This document shows positions 1 through 7,487 of a stretch of DNA of 64,000 bases, in pieces. Source of the DNA: Burkholderia mayonis. GTDB taxonomy: Bacteria; Pseudomonadota; Gammaproteobacteria; Burkholderiales; Burkholderiaceae. The stretch covers positions 930,001-994,000 of the forward strand of contig NZ_CP013387.1 of assembly GCF_001523745.2 (NCBI RefSeq), given 5' to 3'. Under the pieces are notes generated by a model. That model was not told the DNA's origin, ran no database searches, and saw only the letters and a program-made list of their open reading frames with translations. The translations under genes and the position numbers were made by a program. The number at the start of each line of letters is the position of its first letter. Position 1 is the stretch's first letter.

Positions 1-170
1 TCGACCGCTTCGACGCGCTGCTCGAGCGCGTCCGCGCGCGCACGCCGGGGCATCGCCTCGTCGACATCGACGACGTCGGCCACGTCGCCGCGTTTCTCGC
101 GAGCGACGATGCGGCCGCGCTGACGGGCAACGTCGAATACGTCGACGGCGGCTATCACGTCGTCGGCTGA
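1..170 (+). CDS. SDR-family oxidoreductase, C-terminal end (partial)
   Basis: The frame is open from base 3 to the TGA at 168-170 and gives 55 residues; the 5' part lies outside the window. The stretch [18 protein letters not shown] followed by [15 protein letters not shown] is the usual C-terminal end of short-chain dehydrogenases, where the VDGG turn closes over the cofactor site. This end is common to FabI-like enoyl-ACP reductases and 3-oxoacyl reductases. The catalytic Tyr-Lys part is not visible, so the substrate cannot be named. Confidence 0.8.
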   Translation, partial: DRFDALLERVRARTPGHRLVDIDDVGHVAAFLASDDAAALTGNVEYVDGGYHVVG

Positions 171-293
171 TGCCGATGGGCGCGGCGAAGGCGCGTGACG
201 GAGCGCGCGCGTTTGAGCGAACGGCGTACGCACGCTAAGATGGCCGTCTCAGTGCGCATCGACTCGACATCCGCCACGCCCCGAAGGACCGCC

Positions 294-722
294 ATGCCGC
301 CCGTCACGCTCGTCGTCACCGACCGCCCCGAACCTGCGGAGATCGAATTCATCGGCGCGGGCCTGACCGCGTACAACGTCGAGCGCGCCGGCGTCAACGA
401 CGAACGTCCGCTCGCCGTGTTCGCGAAGGATCCGGACACGGGCGAGCTGCTCGGCGGCCTGACGGGCCGCACGTCGCTCGGCCTGATGTTCGTCGACCTG
501 TTCTATCTGACCGACACGCTGCGCGGCGACGGCATCGGCCGCGAGATCCTGCGGCTTGCCGAGGAGGAAGGGCGCAGGCGCGGCTGCGGGGCGGCCGTGC
601 TTTACACGATCAGCTTCCAGGCGCCCGCGTTCTACGAGAAGTTCGGCTGGCGACGGTTCGGCGAAGTGCCGTGCGATCCGCCCGGCACGAGCCGCGTGTT
701 CATGACGAAAACGCTGCGCTGA
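294..722 (+). CDS. GNAT-family N-acetyltransferase
   Basis: A 142-aa single-domain acetyltransferase. The acetyl-CoA pyrophosphate loop is visible as LRGDGIGREILRLAEEEG (the R/Q-x-x-G-x-G/A pattern) near residues 78-95, and the C-terminal half has the AFYEKFGW segment typical of GNAT enzymes. I chose the ATG at 294 because AAGGA sits just upstream and the extra upstream residues (an in-frame start exists at 195) look unlike coding sequence. It sits alone between the SDR gene and the permease. The acceptor (small amine, antibiotic or protein) cannot be read from the sequence. Confidence 0.85.
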   Translation: MPPVTLVVTDRPEPAEIEFIGAGLTAYNVERAGVNDERPLAVFAKDPDTGELLGGLTGRTSLGLMFVDLFYLTDTLRGDGIGREILRLAEEEGRRRGCGAAVLYTISFQAPAFYEKFGWRRFGEVPCDPPGTSRVFMTKTLR

Positions 723-831
723 AGGCGGACGCGCGCAACGGTCGGCCGCCGCACCGGCGGCGGCGCGCGCGTCCATTAAGATGGCGGTGTCGCGGCGCTT
801 GCCGCGCTTTCTCATTGCGCCAAGAGTCCTC

Positions 832-1902
832 ATGATTCAGAACGCGTCTGTCCCGCCGGAGCCGTCCAGCCGTCCGAAGGCCCAGTCGATCGCGCTCGGC
901 GCGCTGTATGCGGCGCTCGTCGCGCTCGCGTTGTGGGTGATCCGCGATTTCATTCCCGCGATCGCATGGGCGTGCGTCGTCGCGATCGCGCTGTGGCCGG
1001 CGTTGCGCCGCATCGACGCGCATCCCGGCTTCCACGGCCGCGCGACGCTCGTCGCCGTCGCGTTGACGTCGGCGGTCGCGCTGCTCGTCGTCGTGCCCAT
1101 CGCGGCCGGGCTCGTCGAGGCGGTCGATCAGAGCCGCGAGCTGCTCGGCTGGCTGCATCGCGCCGAGCAGACCGGCATTCCCGCGCCCGACGCGCTCGCG
1201 CATCTGCCGTTCGGCTCGCAGCAGGCGAGCGCGTGGTGGCAGGCTTATCTCGCGAAGCCGCTGCATCCGGAAGCGGCCGTCAAGGGCGTCGACGGCGGGA
1301 CCGTCGTCACGTTCGGCCGGCACTTCGGCTCGCGGATCGCGCACGCGGCGGTGCTGTTCGGCTTCATGCTCGTCACGCTGTTCGTGATCTTCCAGGCAGG
1401 CCCGCGCCTGTCGGGCGCGCTGCTCACCGGCGTGCGGCGCGCGTTCGGCGACAACGGCGCCGTGCTGCTGCAGCGGATGGCGGCGGCCGTGTACGGGACG
1501 GTGACGGGGCTCGTCGTCGTCGGCTTCGGCGAAGGCGTGCTGCTCGGCGTTGCGTACGCGTTCGCCGGCTTGCCGCACGCGGCGTTGCTCGGCCTCGTGA
1601 CGGCCGTCGCCGCGATGCTGCCGTTCTGCGCGCCGCTCGTGTTCTGCGGCGCCGCATTGTGGCTTTTCGTGCAAGGGGCGGTCAGCTGGGCGATCGGGCT
1701 CGCGGCGTTCGGCTTCGTCGTCGTGTTCGTCGCCGAGCACTTCGTGCGCCCGGTGCTGATCGGCAGCTCGGCGCGGCTGCCGTTCCTGCTCGTTTTGTTC
1801 GGCATTCTCGGCGGCGCGGAGACGTTCGGGCTGCTCGGCCTTTTCATCGGTCCGGCGCTGATGACGGTGCTGACCGTGTTGTGGGCGGAGTGGGTCGGTT
1901 GA
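832..1902 (+). CDS. AI-2E family transporter (PerM/YdiK type)
   Basis: A 356-aa inner-membrane protein with several hydrophobic segments. The C-terminal signature is clear: FVRPVLIGSSARLPFLLVLF, then GILGG and GLFIGPALMT. This is the family of YdiK, PerM and TqsA, which move small solutes or ions; only a few members have been tied to AI-2 export, so the name does not prove a quorum-sensing role. An in-frame ATG at 781 would add 17 basic residues. The ATG at 832 gives the normal length. No partner gene adjoins it. Confidence 0.85.
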   Translation: MIQNASVPPEPSSRPKAQSIALGALYAALVALALWVIRDFIPAIAWACVVAIALWPALRRIDAHPGFHGRATLVAVALTSAVALLVVVPIAAGLVEAVDQSRELLGWLHRAEQTGIPAPDALAHLPFGSQQASAWWQAYLAKPLHPEAAVKGVDGGTVVTFGRHFGSRIAHAAVLFGFMLVTLFVIFQAGPRLSGALLTGVRRAFGDNGAVLLQRMAAAVYGTVTGLVVVGFGEGVLLGVAYAFAGLPHAALLGLVTAVAAMLPFCAPLVFCGAALWLFVQGAVSWAIGLAAFGFVVVFVAEHFVRPVLIGSSARLPFLLVLFGILGGAETFGLLGLFIGPALMTVLTVLWAEWVG

Positions 1903-2027
1903 CGGCGCGCATCGAACGATGCGTTGTTTTTCCGATTGTTTTTAGAAAATTCAACAAAAAGAGAGCGAAACGTCGATTAGCATGCAGTTTTCCACTGCGA
2001 CGGCTTCGCGCCGCACGGCTGAGCAGC

Positions 2028-2423
2028 ATGCCATTTCAGACGACGAACCGCACCGTTCCCGTACTTGCTTTTCCGCTCGCCGCCGCGTTGCTGATGAGCG
2101 GCTGTTCGTGGTTCAGCGGCTGGTTCGACGCGTTCTCGTATGCGAGGCTGCCGCTGCCGAAGGCGGCCGAGCAGCCGGGCGCGACGCAGGTGCAGATCGT
2201 GGCGGCGGGCGGCAATCCGGCGAGCGTCAGGATGGTCCGCGACGGTGCGGGCGTCTGCTATAACTACGATCTGCGCCACGGCAACGACCATCGGCCGTAC
2301 TACGTCGTGTTCGACCGGCGCGGCGTCGTCTCGCGGCACGGCTTCGCAACCTGCGCGGAAGCCGACCGCAACGGGCTGCTGCGCGGCAGCGCGCGCTCGA
2401 CGCGCGACGAGCCGCGCGCGTGA
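2028..2423 (+). CDS. Small putative outer-membrane lipoprotein
   Basis: A 131-aa protein with a basic start, a hydrophobic stretch (residues about 10-22) and a lipobox LLMSGC with Cys at about 26, so a lipidated envelope protein is expected. The mature part has no family I recognise. It contains VCYNYDLRHGND and YYVVFDRRGVV, and resembles small Burkholderia lipoproteins of unknown role. It converges on the MocR gene, with only 7 bases between the stop codons. A longer in-frame reading upstream exists but has no lipoprotein signal near its start. Confidence 0.7.
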   Translation: MPFQTTNRTVPVLAFPLAAALLMSGCSWFSGWFDAFSYARLPLPKAAEQPGATQVQIVAAGGNPASVRMVRDGAGVCYNYDLRHGNDHRPYYVVFDRRGVVSRHGFATCAEADRNGLLRGSARSTRDEPRA

Positions 2424-2430
2424 GCGGCCG

Positions 2431-3954
2431 CTACGCGATCGCGTCGGCGCCGCCGCCGCTGCGTCGCGCGGTCCGCGCGTCGCGCAGCGCGTCGTCGATC
2501 GCGACGCCGAGCCGCCGCACGCACGCGTCGATCCGCTCGGTCGGCACCGCGCCGTAGCCGAGCACGAGGCCGTTGTACGCGGCGTGATCGGTGCCCGGCA
2601 GGCAGAAGCGCGACAGCGGCCGCACCGTGATCGAGCGGGCCATCGCCGCGCGCGCGACGTCCGCGTCGGCGACGGGCGCGTCGAGCCGCGCGGACAGATG
2701 CATGCCGCCCGCGCCGCCCGACACCGTCAGCGCGCCGCCGAGATGGCGCGCGAGCGCGTCTTGCAGCACGTCGCGCCGCTCCTCGTAGAGCCTGCGCATC
2801 CGGCGCAGATGCCGCGTGAAATGTCCCGCTTCGATGAAGTCCGCGAGCGCGAGCTGCTCGGCGAGGCGGCCGCGCGGCGTCAGCGCGCCGATCGTGCGGC
2901 GCAGCTCCGGCGCGAGCGCCGCGGACGCGACGACGAAGCCGATCCGCAGCGTCGGAAACATCGTTTTGCTGAACGTGCCGAGATAGACGACGGGCGCGTC
3001 GTCGCCGAGGCTCTGCAGCGCGGCGAGCGGCGCGCCGAAATGGCGGAACTCGCTGTCGTAGTCGTCTTCGACGATCCATGCGCCCGCCGCGCGCGCATCC
3101 GCGACGAGCGCGACGCGCCGCTCGACGCTCATCACCGCGCCGAGCGGGTACTGGTGCGACGGCGTGATGTAGACGAGCCGGGGCGGATGCGTGCGCCAGT
3201 GGTCGGCGGTCGGCGCGAGGCCGTCGGCGTCGACGGGGATCGGCACGAGCCGCAGGTCGGCCGCCTCGAACGCCGCGCGCGCGCCTGCATAGCCAGGGTT
3301 CTCGATCCAGACGGTATCGCCCGCGTCGGCGAGTGCGCGCGCGCACAGGTCGAGGCCGTGCTGCGTGCCGTCGGTGACGAACACCTGGTCCGCGTCGCAG
3401 CCGATCCCGCGCGACACGCGCAGATATTCGGCGATCGCCTGCCGCAGCCGCAGGTTGCCGCCGAGCGGCGCATGACCGAGCTGCACGGGGCCGATCCGCC
3501 GCCACGCGCGCTCGACCGCGCGTCGCCACGACGCGAGCGGAAACTGGTCGAGCGCCGGCATCTCCGGAAGGAACGGCAGCGGCGCTTGCTCGTCGTCGAT
3601 GTCGGTGTCCGGCAGATCCGCGATGCGCCGCGACAGCGCGGGCCTTGCGCGAGTGGACGATGCGGACGCCCCCGTGGCGGGCAGGCCGACGCGCGCGACC
3701 ATCGTGCCTTGCCGCCGTGCGACGACGAAGCCCTCGACGGCAAGCCGCTCGTACGCATAGAGCACCGTGTTGCGCGCGATCCGCAGCGTTTCGGCGAGCG
3801 CGCGCGACGACAGCAGATACGTGCCGGGCTCGAGCGTGCCGTTCAGGATCGCCGTGCGCAGGCACGCATAGAGCCGATGTTGCTGCGACGCGCGCGCGAG
3901 CGCATCGTGCGCGTTGTCCCGCTCGAAATTCGACAGCAATACGCCGTAGTCCAT
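2431..3954 (-). CDS. MocR/PdxR-type transcriptional regulator (GntR wHTH + aminotransferase fold)
   Basis: A 507-aa fusion typical of MocR regulators. The N-terminal winged helix (about residues 27-85) contains SSRALAETLRIARNTVLYAY. The rest is a fold-type I aminotransferase domain with FVTDGTQHGLDLCARAL, IVEDDYDSEFRH and the PLP lysine in GTFSKTMFPTLRIG. Family members bind PLP as an external or internal aldimine and control vitamin B6 or amino-compound genes. It is divergent from a PNPOx-like gene at 4058, the usual MocR arrangement, so that gene is the likely target. Confidence 0.9.
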   Translation of the reverse strand: MDYGVLLSNFERDNAHDALARASQQHRLYACLRTAILNGTLEPGTYLLSSRALAETLRIARNTVLYAYERLAVEGFVVARRQGTMVARVGLPATGASASSTRARPALSRRIADLPDTDIDDEQAPLPFLPEMPALDQFPLASWRRAVERAWRRIGPVQLGHAPLGGNLRLRQAIAEYLRVSRGIGCDADQVFVTDGTQHGLDLCARALADAGDTVWIENPGYAGARAAFEAADLRLVPIPVDADGLAPTADHWRTHPPRLVYITPSHQYPLGAVMSVERRVALVADARAAGAWIVEDDYDSEFRHFGAPLAALQSLGDDAPVVYLGTFSKTMFPTLRIGFVVASAALAPELRRTIGALTPRGRLAEQLALADFIEAGHFTRHLRRMRRLYEERRDVLQDALARHLGGALTVSGGAGGMHLSARLDAPVADADVARAAMARSITVRPLSRFCLPGTDHAAYNGLVLGYGAVPTERIDACVRRLGVAIDDALRDARTARRSGGGADAIA

Positions 3955-3956
3955 CG

Positions 3957-4000
3957 TGGCTCCAAAAACTAGTAATCACATGGATCTATTCATGGTGCCA
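3957..4000. promoter_or_regulatory. Candidate MocR operator, inverted TGGCWCCA boxes
   Basis: In the 103-base gap between mocR and the PNPOx-like gene, TGGCTCCA (3957-3964) and TGGTGCCA (3993-4000) form an inverted pair with related arms. The first box lies just outside the mocR start codon. The spacing is compatible with the long, bent operators known for MocR proteins. No binding evidence; inferred from position and symmetry. Confidence 0.35.
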
Positions 4001-4057
4001 CAGATTTTTTATCGTCGAGTCCGTTGAAACGAACATGCCCATGCAGGAGCCACGCCG

Positions 4058-4771
4058 ATGACCTCGACCGCAGCCGATTCTTCGCCCACCGCACCGACCG
4101 CGCGCACCCGCTTGCGCCGCGTCGCCTATCGCGGCCACTACGACCGCGCGACCCTCGAAGCGATTCTCGACGCCGCCTACGTGTGCCACGTCGCGTTCGC
4201 CGACGAGTCGGGCGTGCATTGCATCCCGACCGCGTGCTGGCGCGAGGGCAATCATCTGTATATCCACGGCTCGAACGGCAGCCGGATGCTGAAGCTCGCG
4301 GCGGCGGGCGCGCAGGTGTGCGTGACGGTCACGCATCTCGACGGCCTCGTGCTCGCGCGCTCGGCGTTCAATCATTCGATGAACTATCGATCGGCGGTGA
4401 TCTACGGCGAGTTCGAGGTCGTGCCCGATTCGCGCAAGGCGGCCGTGCTCGACACGTTCGTCGAGCGGATCGCGCCGGGCCGCAGTCGCGAAGCGCGGCC
4501 GGGCGACGCGAACGAGCTCGCGGCGACGACCGTGATGCGCATCGCGCTCGACGAAGCCGCGACGAAGATCCGCACGGGCGGCCCGAAAGACGACGAAGCG
4601 GATCTCGGCTTGCCGGTGTGGGCGGGCGTGCTGCCGATGCGCGACGCGCATTTCGCGCCGATCACCGACGCCGCGCCGGCCGGCGTGCCCGATTACGTGC
4701 GGCGCTGGCAGGATGCGGTGCCGCTCGGCGAGACGGAGGACGAAGAGGCGAGGCGGGTCGCGGTGCGTTGA
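4058..4771 (+). CDS. Pyridoxamine 5'-phosphate oxidase-family flavoprotein
   Basis: A 237-aa protein of the FMN-binding split-barrel type (Pyridox_ox_2-like). Recognisable parts are AILDAAYVCHVAFADESGVH, then CIPTACWREGNHLYIHGS and SFNHSMNYRSAVIYGEF-like sequence near residue 110. These proteins bind FMN or heme-like cofactors and are seldom true PdxH enzymes. The start has AGGAG upstream. Its divergent MocR/PdxR neighbour suggests control by PLP or a related amine. A role in B6 salvage is plausible but inferred. Confidence 0.8.
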   Translation: MTSTAADSSPTAPTARTRLRRVAYRGHYDRATLEAILDAAYVCHVAFADESGVHCIPTACWREGNHLYIHGSNGSRMLKLAAAGAQVCVTVTHLDGLVLARSAFNHSMNYRSAVIYGEFEVVPDSRKAAVLDTFVERIAPGRSREARPGDANELAATTVMRIALDEAATKIRTGGPKDDEADLGLPVWAGVLPMRDAHFAPITDAAPAGVPDYVRRWQDAVPLGETEDEEARRVAVR

Positions 4772-4895
4772 GCGGCGGGCTGTCGACGGCGGTTTCGCGC
4801 GATGGTCTTGATGAGCGAAGCGACGCCGTGCGCATCGCGCAGGCTATCGCGCAGCGGATGGCCTGCGTCGATTGTCGCCCGCTGTTCGCTGTCCG

Positions 4896-4917
4896 TCGCC
4901 TGTCGCCTGTCGCCTGT
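4896..4917. repeat. Heptanucleotide tandem repeat
   Basis: About three copies of the 7-mer TCGCCTG in the gap between the PNPOx-like gene and the kinase remnant. It is a short VNTR-type repeat of the kind common in this genus and not part of any credible gene. Confidence 0.6.
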
Positions 4918-4927
4918 CGACCGCCGC

Positions 4928-5157
4928 TCAAGTCGTCTTCAGCGTCGGCTGCCGCGCGGCCGCCGCCGTCCGCACGTCGCGCGCCTGCGGCTCGGCGTCG
5001 GCCGGCCGCGCGGTGACCGAGAATCCGATCGCGTTCCATCCGTCCGCGCATGTGACGAACACGGCGCCGCCGTGCATTTCGGCGACCGCCTTCACGATCG
5101 ACAGCCCCAGCCCATGGTTCTCGTCGCTGTTCGCGCGCGCTTCCTCGATCCGGTAGA
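4928..5157 (-). pseudogene. Sensor histidine kinase, C-terminal remnant
   Basis: The minus strand encodes the last part of a heavy-metal-sensor-type kinase ATPase domain: RANSDENHGLGLSIVKAV (G2 box) followed by AEMHGGAVFVTCADGWN and a normal tail. Everything before the YRIEEARA segment (DHp, N and G1 boxes, sensor, membrane segments) is gone. Sequence upstream of the junction at about 5157 belongs to a different protein, an outer-membrane factor, in another frame. The scar is best explained by a deletion that joined two genes of a metal-resistance or efflux locus. Confidence 0.75.
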
Positions 5158-5445
5158 CCAGTTGGGCGCGAGCGATGCGCGTGCGGGTGCGGCCGGGCGC
5201 CAGTACGAATCGGCCGGGGCGATCCGCCATGCGGCGGGCGTGTCGACGGGCGGGCGACGATAGTCCGGGCCGACCGCGCAGCCGGCGAGCGCGACGGCGG
5301 TGAGCGCGAGCGGGAGGAGCGGGCGGCGTGGACGGCGTGATTGCGACTCGAGGGGCTTGGGCGGTTTGGGCGGTTTGGGCGATTCAAGCGATTCAAGCGA
5401 TTCAAGCGATTCAAGCGATTCAAGCGCGGAGTCTGATTTCTCCAT
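5158..5445 (-). pseudogene. RND-type outer-membrane lipoprotein (NodT/OprM family), N-terminal remnant
   Basis: Reading from the ATG at 5445, the frame has a repeat-rich leader (LES units, then KPPKPP), a lipoprotein signal ending LALTAVALAGCAVGPDYRRP, and PVDTPAAWRIAP, the classic start of NodT-family outer-membrane factors. Homology stops after about 75-80 residues and the kinase remnant begins. The rest of the roughly 470-aa channel is missing, so it cannot work. The leader is expanded by a 9-bp repeat, which keeps the frame. Confidence 0.75.
5381..5425. repeat. 9-bp tandem repeat, five copies
   Basis: Five perfect copies of GATTCAAGC, preceded by two copies of the related 9-mer GCGGTTTGG (5361-5378). 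On the minus strand they encode ESL units in the leader of the outer-membrane-factor remnant. Because the unit is a multiple of three, copy-number change would alter length without shifting frame. Likely a VNTR locus. Confidence 0.85.
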
Positions 5446-5992
5446 CGTACCGTTCTTGTTCCGCGTTCCAATACAGATCAAGTTGCTGGCTCGGGATCCG
5501 TACCAATTCTGCGGATTGTTGCCCTGTAATATCGAATTCAATTTCTGAGATCTTGGTGCCACGCCTGCCAGCCACGGCCGCAAAGATTTCGACCTTATAT
5601 GTTCCCATTCCATATAAAAGCGTGTCGGGTGCTCCGCGAAGATTGAAATGATGATCGCTGGCAATCCCAGTTGGTCCAACGAACAATCCACTACCGATGG
5701 TCAAGCGCCCACTGTCAGTATGTCCCCATAAATTGAATCGATAGATTTGCCCATCCTTGTGAACATGCAGAAATAGATTTTCAACTGCCATCCCCTTTGT
5801 CCCTGTCGAGTACAAGCACGTACGGATAAATAGCTTCGGCCAGTTCGGTCCCGCATCCCTTTTCAGGCAGACATAGGTTGGACGGGTCATCTTGAGTTTT
5901 CCTCGATTGAACTGAACCAACCAGAAGGTGTACGCCGAGACCACGACCGACACCCCTGAAAGCACCAGTGTGAAAATGTCTTTCAATTCCAT
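5420..5992 (-). CDS. Orphan membrane-anchored hypothetical protein
   Basis: A 190-aa protein beginning MELKDIFTLVLSGVSVVVSA, with one N-terminal membrane segment and a soluble, beta-rich remainder (VENLFLHVHKDGQIYRFN, TIGSGLFVGPTG). I do not recognise the family. The ATG at 5992 has AAAGGA upstream and is preferred over an upstream in-frame start at 6088, which would add sequence overlapping the AraC remnant. Base composition is clearly lower in GC than the neighbours, and it is wedged between two broken genes, so recent acquisition is likely. Its 3' end overlaps the outer-membrane-factor start by 26 bases. Confidence 0.65.
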   Translation of the reverse strand: MELKDIFTLVLSGVSVVVSAYTFWLVQFNRGKLKMTRPTYVCLKRDAGPNWPKLFIRTCLYSTGTKGMAVENLFLHVHKDGQIYRFNLWGHTDSGRLTIGSGLFVGPTGIASDHHFNLRGAPDTLLYGMGTYKVEIFAAVAGRRGTKISEIEFDITGQQSAELVRIPSQQLDLYWNAEQERYDGEIRLRA

Positions 5993-6199
5993 GGTGATTG
6001 TCCTTTGTCTGAGCGAGGCAGCCGTTTGAATGTTCCAGTGGAAGTTTAGGCGAACGGCCGCATCTGACCGCTCGCAACACCCGCCCAATCACTCTCCGCT
6101 GCACGACGCAATAACAACTCAATCGCAGCGCCCAAAATCCCGGAAATCCGGGCGACGACGCATTGAATCGGCGAATCGAAAATCGAATGCGAAATAGAA

Positions 6200-6530
6200 A
6201 CGGTTCCTGTCCGCAGACTGCCGGATACCTCGCACCACCCTCCCGATACTGCCCCGGCGTCGCCGCCATCACTTTCCAAAACGCCCGCTGAAAATGCGCC
6301 TGATCGGCGAAGCCGGCGTCGAGCGCGACGTCGGCGATCGGCCTGCCGAGCTTCAAGCGCGCGCTGCCGTATCGAATGCGCCGGTTCACGAGATACGCAT
6401 GCGGTGTCATCCCGTAATGCGCGTCGAACGCGCGGACCAGATACGACGGCGACAACCCGGCCGCCGCAGATGTCGTCGAGCGACAGCGCGTGCGTATGAC
6501 GCCCGTCGATGCACGGCTCGGCCGCCCTCA
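6200..6530 (-). pseudogene. AraC-family regulator, C-terminal remnant with frameshift
   Basis: The second half of an AraC/XylS DNA-binding domain is present on the minus strand: LSPSYLVRAFDAHYGMTPHA, then ADVALDAGFADQAHFQRAFW and TPGQYR. Just upstream the matching first-helix sequence HALSLDDIC is in another frame, because a base or two is missing near 6465. The N-terminal sensing domain is absent; the intact Crp/Fnr gene ends only about 40 bases beyond. The normal stop is also lost, since the frame runs on into unrelated sequence. A decayed gene. Confidence 0.75.
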
Positions 6531-6571
6531 GGCCGCCCTCAGGCCGCCCCGAGCGTCGCGGCGGCCCTTCG

Positions 6572-7333
6572 TCAGATCTGCTCCGTCCCGAACGCCGCGA
6601 GCCTCGGCAGATCGAGCACGTCGATCTGGTTGTACGCGATACGCAGCGCGCCGAGCCGTTCGAGATGCTGGAGCGCCTGATTGATCCGCTGCCGCGACAC
6701 GCCGACCAGCATGCCGAGCTCCTCCTGCGAGATCGCGAGCGTCGCGCCGGTGTCCGGATACAGATCCGGATTGAAGAGCTGCGTGAGCGACTGCGCGACG
6801 CGCGCGTTCACGTCGAGCAGACGGCTGTTCTGGATCGACGCGATGAACTCGCCCATCCGGTTGTTCAACTGGCGGATCACGAAGCCCGTGAACGGCAGGC
6901 TGCTGTCGAGGAGCGCGTGGAACGTCGTAGCAGGCACGAACAGCACGAGCGAGCGCTGGATTGCGATCACGTCGTACTTGCGCAGCTCGCGCTTGATCAC
7001 GCTGCCTTCGCCGAACCAGCCGCCCGACGGCACGCCGGAAAATGTGCAGCCGCGCCCGGATGCGTTGTAGATCGCGAGCTTCACGAGCCCGCGATGCACA
7101 CCGATCCAGTATTCGGACGGCGCCTGCCGGCGCGCGACCCAGTCGCCCGCGTCGCGATGCTCGGCGTGCGACTGCGCGACGACGAGCGCCTGATGCTCGG
7201 GCGCGAGCGCGTTGAACCAGCCGCAGCGGGAGAAGAGCGCGCGGAGATCGCCGGGGCCGGTCGCGCCGGCCGTATCGGCCCGCGGCGCGTCGAGCGGCGG
7301 CGCGCGGCGAATCGCTTGAACGTCGTCTTGCAT
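6572..7333 (-). CDS. Crp/Fnr-family transcriptional regulator
   Basis: A 253-aa regulator. Residues about 25-140 form a cyclic-nucleotide-type beta barrel (GGWFGEGSVI is the barrel glycine turn), followed by a long dimer helix and a C-terminal winged helix with ISQEELGMLVGVSRQRINQA as recognition region. There is no FNR-type cysteine cluster, so a small-molecule rather than Fe-S signal is likely. I start at the ATG at 7333; in-frame starts further upstream would run through the intergenic dyad at 7381-7404. It is divergent from the acyl-CoA ligase gene, the likely target. Confidence 0.88.
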   Translation of the reverse strand: MQDDVQAIRRAPPLDAPRADTAGATGPGDLRALFSRCGWFNALAPEHQALVVAQSHAEHRDAGDWVARRQAPSEYWIGVHRGLVKLAIYNASGRGCTFSGVPSGGWFGEGSVIKRELRKYDVIAIQRSLVLFVPATTFHALLDSSLPFTGFVIRQLNNRMGEFIASIQNSRLLDVNARVAQSLTQLFNPDLYPDTGATLAISQEELGMLVGVSRQRINQALQHLERLGALRIAYNQIDVLDLPRLAAFGTEQI

Positions 7334-7380
7334 CACACAGGGTTTGCGAGGATAGGGAATACGCGGGATCGTCGCGGGCG

Positions 7381-7404
7381 CGTCTGTCGCTTGGGTGACA
7401 GACG
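7381..7404. promoter_or_regulatory. Perfect 8-bp dyad between crp-type gene and acyl-CoA ligase
   Basis: CGTCTGTC (7381-7388), 8-base spacer, then GACAGACG (7397-7404): a perfect 24-bp dyad in the 154-base divergent gap. Two-fold symmetry over about two helical turns fits a dimeric Crp/Fnr protein, though the arms differ from the classic TGTGA/TCACA. It lies 48 bases outside the regulator start and 84 bases before the ligase start, so it could control both. Confidence 0.5.
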
Positions 7405-7487
7405 GCTCACAATGGCCGCGAGTAGGCTTGTGCAATTGAACCACACACCAACGATATCGAGGCGCGAGCCTTGCAGGAGACGACATC

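Noticed and set aside
2140..3972. A 610-codon open frame on the plus strand across the MocR gene
   Set aside because: Extremely Arg-rich translation with no motif; it is the antisense shadow of a clear MocR protein in GC-rich DNA.
5381..5425. CRISPR-like array
   Set aside because: Units are 9 bp, perfectly contiguous and without spacers, so this is a simple tandem repeat.
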